The notes beneath the pieces were generated by a model. It was not told where the DNA came from. It saw only the letters and a list, made by a program, of their open reading frames with translations, and made no database searches. Below, piece by piece: positions 5,899 to 7,504 of a stretch of DNA of 7,504 nucleotides; the stretch's first letter is position 1, and every line of letters starts with the position of its first letter. Both the position numbers and the translations under genes were made by a program. Source of the DNA: DATARH01 sp035507475 (GTDB taxonomy: Bacteria; Pseudomonadota; Alphaproteobacteria; ATCC43930; CGMCC-115725). The stretch lies in the NCBI GenBank assembly GCA_035507475.1, contig DATJOB010000130.1, forward strand, positions 1 to 7,504. The letters run 5' to 3'.

Positions 5899-6117
5899 AT
5901 GAGAACACACCCATACGCGGAAGCGGTCTACAAAATCGTCGATCTCCCCAGCGGGGTGTTCGGCGTCGAAGTGAAAATCCCGGATAGCGCCCCGACGACC
6001 GTCAGCAGCTTCGCGACCGAGGCGGCGGCGCAAGCCTGGATCGACCGGAACAAGCAGCGCGTCATCGAGCAGAACGAGCGGCGCAGCCCGTTTCGCAGGT
6101 CGCCGCCGAGAACGTAG
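5899..6117 (+). CDS. Small conserved-looking hypothetical protein
   Basis: A 72-residue soluble protein without signal or membrane segment. Its core, YKIVDLPSGVFGVEV (11-25), then a PDSAPTT segment, SFATEAAAQAWIDRNKQRV (37-55), reads as two or three beta strands followed by an amphipathic helix that ends in a basic, probably disordered tail (ERRSPFRRSPPRT). This resembles short hypothetical proteins I associate with Hyphomicrobiales, but no function is known to me. The start is uncertain: ATG at 5899 has no Shine-Dalgarno and is closely preceded by TATATAAA; the in-frame GTG at 5875 has AGGGGG (5859-5864) 10 nt upstream and would add eight residues; the ATG at 5845 is also in frame. The protein-like part begins at or just after 5899. 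The gene converges with the cold-shock gene across the palindromic repeats and terminator. Confidence 0.62.
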   Translation: MRTHPYAEAVYKIVDLPSGVFGVEVKIPDSAPTTVSSFATEAAAQAWIDRNKQRVIEQNERRSPFRRSPPRT

Positions 6118-6137
6118 TCCCGGCCGTCCATGTCCCT

Positions 6138-6188
6138 GGGGCCGGGCTGGACCCCGGCCATCTACGTGATCCCCGGGTCGGGCCCGGA
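6138..6188. repeat. Tandem REP-like palindromes (two GC-rich hairpins)
   Basis: Two adjacent inverted repeats lie in the gap between convergent genes. Hairpin 1 pairs GGCCGGG (6140-6146) with CCCGGCC (6153-6159) around a 6-nt loop. Hairpin 2 pairs CCGGG (6173-6177) with CCCGG (6183-6187) around a 5-nt loop. The joining text (CCATCTACGTGATCCCCGGG) and the arrangement recall the dispersed palindromes that are common between genes in Bradyrhizobium and Rhodopseudomonas relatives, whose consensus as I remember it is GGCCGGGCTTGTCCCGGCC followed by CCCGGGTCAAGCCCGGG. Similarity is from memory and not aligned. Such units are usually multi-copy and may act as mRNA 3' stabilisers or terminators. Confidence 0.55.
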
Positions 6189-6245
6189 GCTGGCGACAAC
6201 AAGAGCCATATCAACCCGAACCGATCGCGCTCAATCGCTTCGGCC

Positions 6246-6274
6246 AAAAACCGCCGCCGGTTTTCGCGGCGGCG
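6246..6274 (-). terminator. Rho-independent terminator of the cold-shock gene
   Basis: Read on the minus strand, an 8-bp perfect GC stem (6267-6274 with 6252-6259, arms CGCCGCCG and CGGCGGCG) with a 7-nt A-rich loop is followed at once by TTTTT (6250-6246). It begins 16 nt after the cspA-family stop codon, the right place for that gene's intrinsic terminator. On the plus strand only TT follows the stem, so it works mainly in one direction. Confidence 0.82.
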
Positions 6275-6290
6275 TTCCCGGGCGGCGCGG

Positions 6291-6497
6291 TTACGCCGAC
6301 TTCAGAGAGACGGCGGACGTCTTGCCTTGATTGCCGCGCTCGAGCTCATAGCTGAGCTTCTGGCCTTCATGCAGATTTCCGATGCCCGATCGCTCGACGG
6401 CCGAGATGTGGACGAACACGTCCTTCGACCCGTCGTCGGGTTGGATGAAGCCGTAGCCCTTCTGGGCGTTGAACCACTTAACGGTTCCGGTAGCCAT
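6291..6497 (-). CDS. CspA-family cold-shock protein
   Basis: A 68-residue single cold-shock domain, the usual size of bacterial CspA proteins, which bind single-stranded RNA/DNA and act as RNA chaperones. It opens MATGTVKWFN, has RNP1 KGYGFI (13-18) and RNP2 VFVHI (27-31) with the expected surface aromatics W8, F9, Y15, F17, F28 and H30, and ends with the last strand region GKTSAVSLKS. The ATG at 6495-6497 is chosen because GAAAGG (6504-6509) lies 6 nt upstream and all family members begin here; an ATG 10 codons upstream is in frame but lacks support. The 209-nt gap back to the lysS stop is ample for its own promoter and a long 5' leader of the type that often controls csp genes, though no promoter or cold box could be identified. 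It ends in a strong intrinsic terminator (6246-6274). Which Csp paralogue it is cannot be told. Confidence 0.95.
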   Translation of the reverse strand: MATGTVKWFNAQKGYGFIQPDDGSKDVFVHISAVERSGIGNLHEGQKLSYELERGNQGKTSAVSLKSA

Positions 6498-6706
6498 AGA
6501 TGACCTTTCAACGTCGTTTGCCGGCAACCAGGATAGAGCGCCGGATCAACCGTTGGCTGGTTTACGGAAGGCGGTTCGGCGCTCTGTCGAGCAACGAAAT
6601 GCGTGCCGAACCAAGAGTTGACCGCCTCCATGTGGCCGCGCCGCCGGCGTATTGCAAGGCTGTCCCGCATGCGCCGGCGCCGGATCGGGCGGGACCCGCC
6701 GGACGG
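6498..6706 (-). other. lysS-cspA intergenic region (probable csp leader)
   Basis: This 209-nt gap lies between two minus-strand genes. Next to the lysS stop are GC-rich self-complementary stretches: GGCGG-GTC-CCGCC on the minus strand (about 6689-6701), and the palindrome CCGGCGCCGG (6674-6683). They may form a 3' hairpin for lysS but have no T-run. The half nearer the cold-shock gene is less GC-rich and presumably carries its promoter and leader. Confidence 0.4.
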
Positions 6707-7504
6707 CTAGCGCGGCCGCATCGTCGGGAAGGCGATCACGTCGCGAATCGACGGGCTGTCGGTCAGCAGCATGACCAGTCGGTCGATCCCGAGGCCGAGC
6801 CCGCCGCAGGGCGGCAGCCCGTATTCGAGCGCCGCGACGTAATCCTCGTCGAGCGGCTGGGCCTCCTCGTCGCCGGCGGCGCGCGCCTGCATCTGGGCTT
6901 CGAAGCGGCGCCGCTGGTCGAGCGGGTCGTTGAGCTCGGAAAACGCGTTCGCCACTTCCCAGCCGTAGACGTAGGTCTCGAAGCGCTCGACCAGCCGCGG
7001 GTCGCGGGGATCGGCCTTGGCGAGCGGAGAGATGTCGCGCGGAAAGCCGGTGACGTGGACCGGCTGGATCAGCGAATCCTCGACGCGCAGCGCAAACGCC
7101 GCTTCCAGCGCATGGCCCCAGCCGGCCTCGGCGCTCAGTGTCGCGCCGAGCGAGTTGGCCGCGGCGCGGGCGCCGGCGGGATCGAGCGCGAGGAAATCGA
7201 TGCCGGTCGCCTCCTCGACCAGATCGGCCATCGAGCGGCGCGGCCAGGGCGGCGCGAGATCGATCGCGGTGCCGCCGTAATCGAGCCTGGTGCCGCCGGC
7301 GACGGTCGCCGCCAGATGCGCGACCAGCGTCTCGGTCAGCTCCATCATCGCCCGGTAGTCGACATAGGCGATGTAGATCTCGAGCGAGGTGAATTCCGGG
7401 TTGTGGCGCGGCGACAGACCCTCGTTGCGGAAATTGCGGTTGATCTCGAAGATCTTCTCCGAGAGCCCGCCGACCAGCAGCCGCTTCAGATGCAGCTCGG
7501 GCGC
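6707..7504 (-). CDS. lysS: Lysyl-tRNA synthetase, class II (3' half, cut by window edge)
   Basis: The last 265 residues of class II LysRS, which activates lysine with ATP and charges tRNA-Lys in the cytoplasm; the full enzyme is about 500 residues, so the start, the anticodon-binding OB domain and motif 1 lie beyond position 7504. Counting from the edge, the fragment begins APELHLKRLL, then motif 2 FRNEG (25-29) with HNPEFT (34-39) and the LEIYIAYVDY segment, continues through HVTGFPRDISPL, FSELNDPLDQ and DEDYVAALEYG, and ends with motif 3 GLGLGIDRL (235-243) and the C-terminal IRDVIAFPTMRPR. The wording HNPEFTSLEIY and FSELND separates it from the EpmA/PoxA paralogue. The last catalytic segment reads PPCGG where E. 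coli has PPTAG, a mild change. Frame is intact to the edge. It is followed on the same strand by the cold-shock gene after 209 nt. Confidence 0.96.
   Translation of the reverse strand, partial: APELHLKRLLVGGLSEKIFEINRNFRNEGLSPRHNPEFTSLEIYIAYVDYRAMMELTETLVAHLAATVAGGTRLDYGGTAIDLAPPWPRRSMADLVEEATGIDFLALDPAGARAAANSLGATLSAEAGWGHALEAAFALRVEDSLIQPVHVTGFPRDISPLAKADPRDPRLVERFETYVYGWEVANAFSELNDPLDQRRRFEAQMQARAAGDEEAQPLDEDYVAALEYGLPPCGGLGLGIDRLVMLLTDSPSIRDVIAFPTMRPR

Noticed and set aside
6674..6701. GC-rich palindromes after lysS as an intrinsic terminator
   Set aside because: Stems are plausible but no U-tract follows, so only structure, not termination, can be claimed.
1..7504. CRISPR array, tRNA/rRNA, insertion sequence, riboswitch, phage or defence genes
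   Set aside because: No spaced direct repeats, no cloverleaf with CCA-type acceptor stem, no transposase or integrase motifs, and no recognised riboswitch core were seen on either strand.

Overview
The window is GC-rich, gene-dense bacterial chromosome. It most resembles an alphaproteobacterium. The pointers are a PagL-type outer-membrane deacylase with an HxSN motif, a nitrate/sulfonate-type ABC transporter with a C-terminal AAA-associated domain, and a pair of intergenic palindromes built on GGCCGGG/CCCGGCC like those scattered through Bradyrhizobium and Rhodopseudomonas relatives. The assignment is an inference from family resemblance. There is no rRNA, tRNA, transposase, phage gene or CRISPR array in the window, and it reads as ordinary core/accessory chromosome.

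Layout, left to right. Positions 1-244 hold no gene. On the minus strand, a 2-oxoglutarate/Fe(II) oxygenase gene (997-1656) is followed 35 nt later by a PagL-like lipid A deacylase gene (245-961); the two are probably co-transcribed. Diverging from them across 151 nt is a plus-strand operon of two genes: a 584-residue ABC permease made of two fused permease halves (1808-3562), and its ATPase carrying an extra C-terminal domain (3580-4878). No substrate-binding protein gene is present. The ATPase gene meets, tail to tail with only 7 nt between stops, a minus-strand DUF2846-like lipoprotein gene (4886-5350). That lipoprotein diverges from a second small plus-strand lipoprotein gene (5556-5837), followed by a small conserved-looking hypothetical gene (5899-6117).

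From 6118 to the end: two tandem REP-like hairpins (about 6138-6188), a clear rho-independent terminator (6246-6274), a CspA-family cold-shock protein gene (6291-6497, minus), and the 3' half of class II lysyl-tRNA synthetase (6707 to beyond 7504, minus), which runs off the right edge.

How the genes may work together: the permease and ATPase certainly form one importer, fully fused on the membrane side. The oxygenase and deacylase may form a cell-envelope (possibly lipid A) modification unit, but that is inference. The most notable sequence oddity is that the deacylase has Thr where the PagL catalytic Glu should be. I did not find a convincing entirely new multi-gene system.
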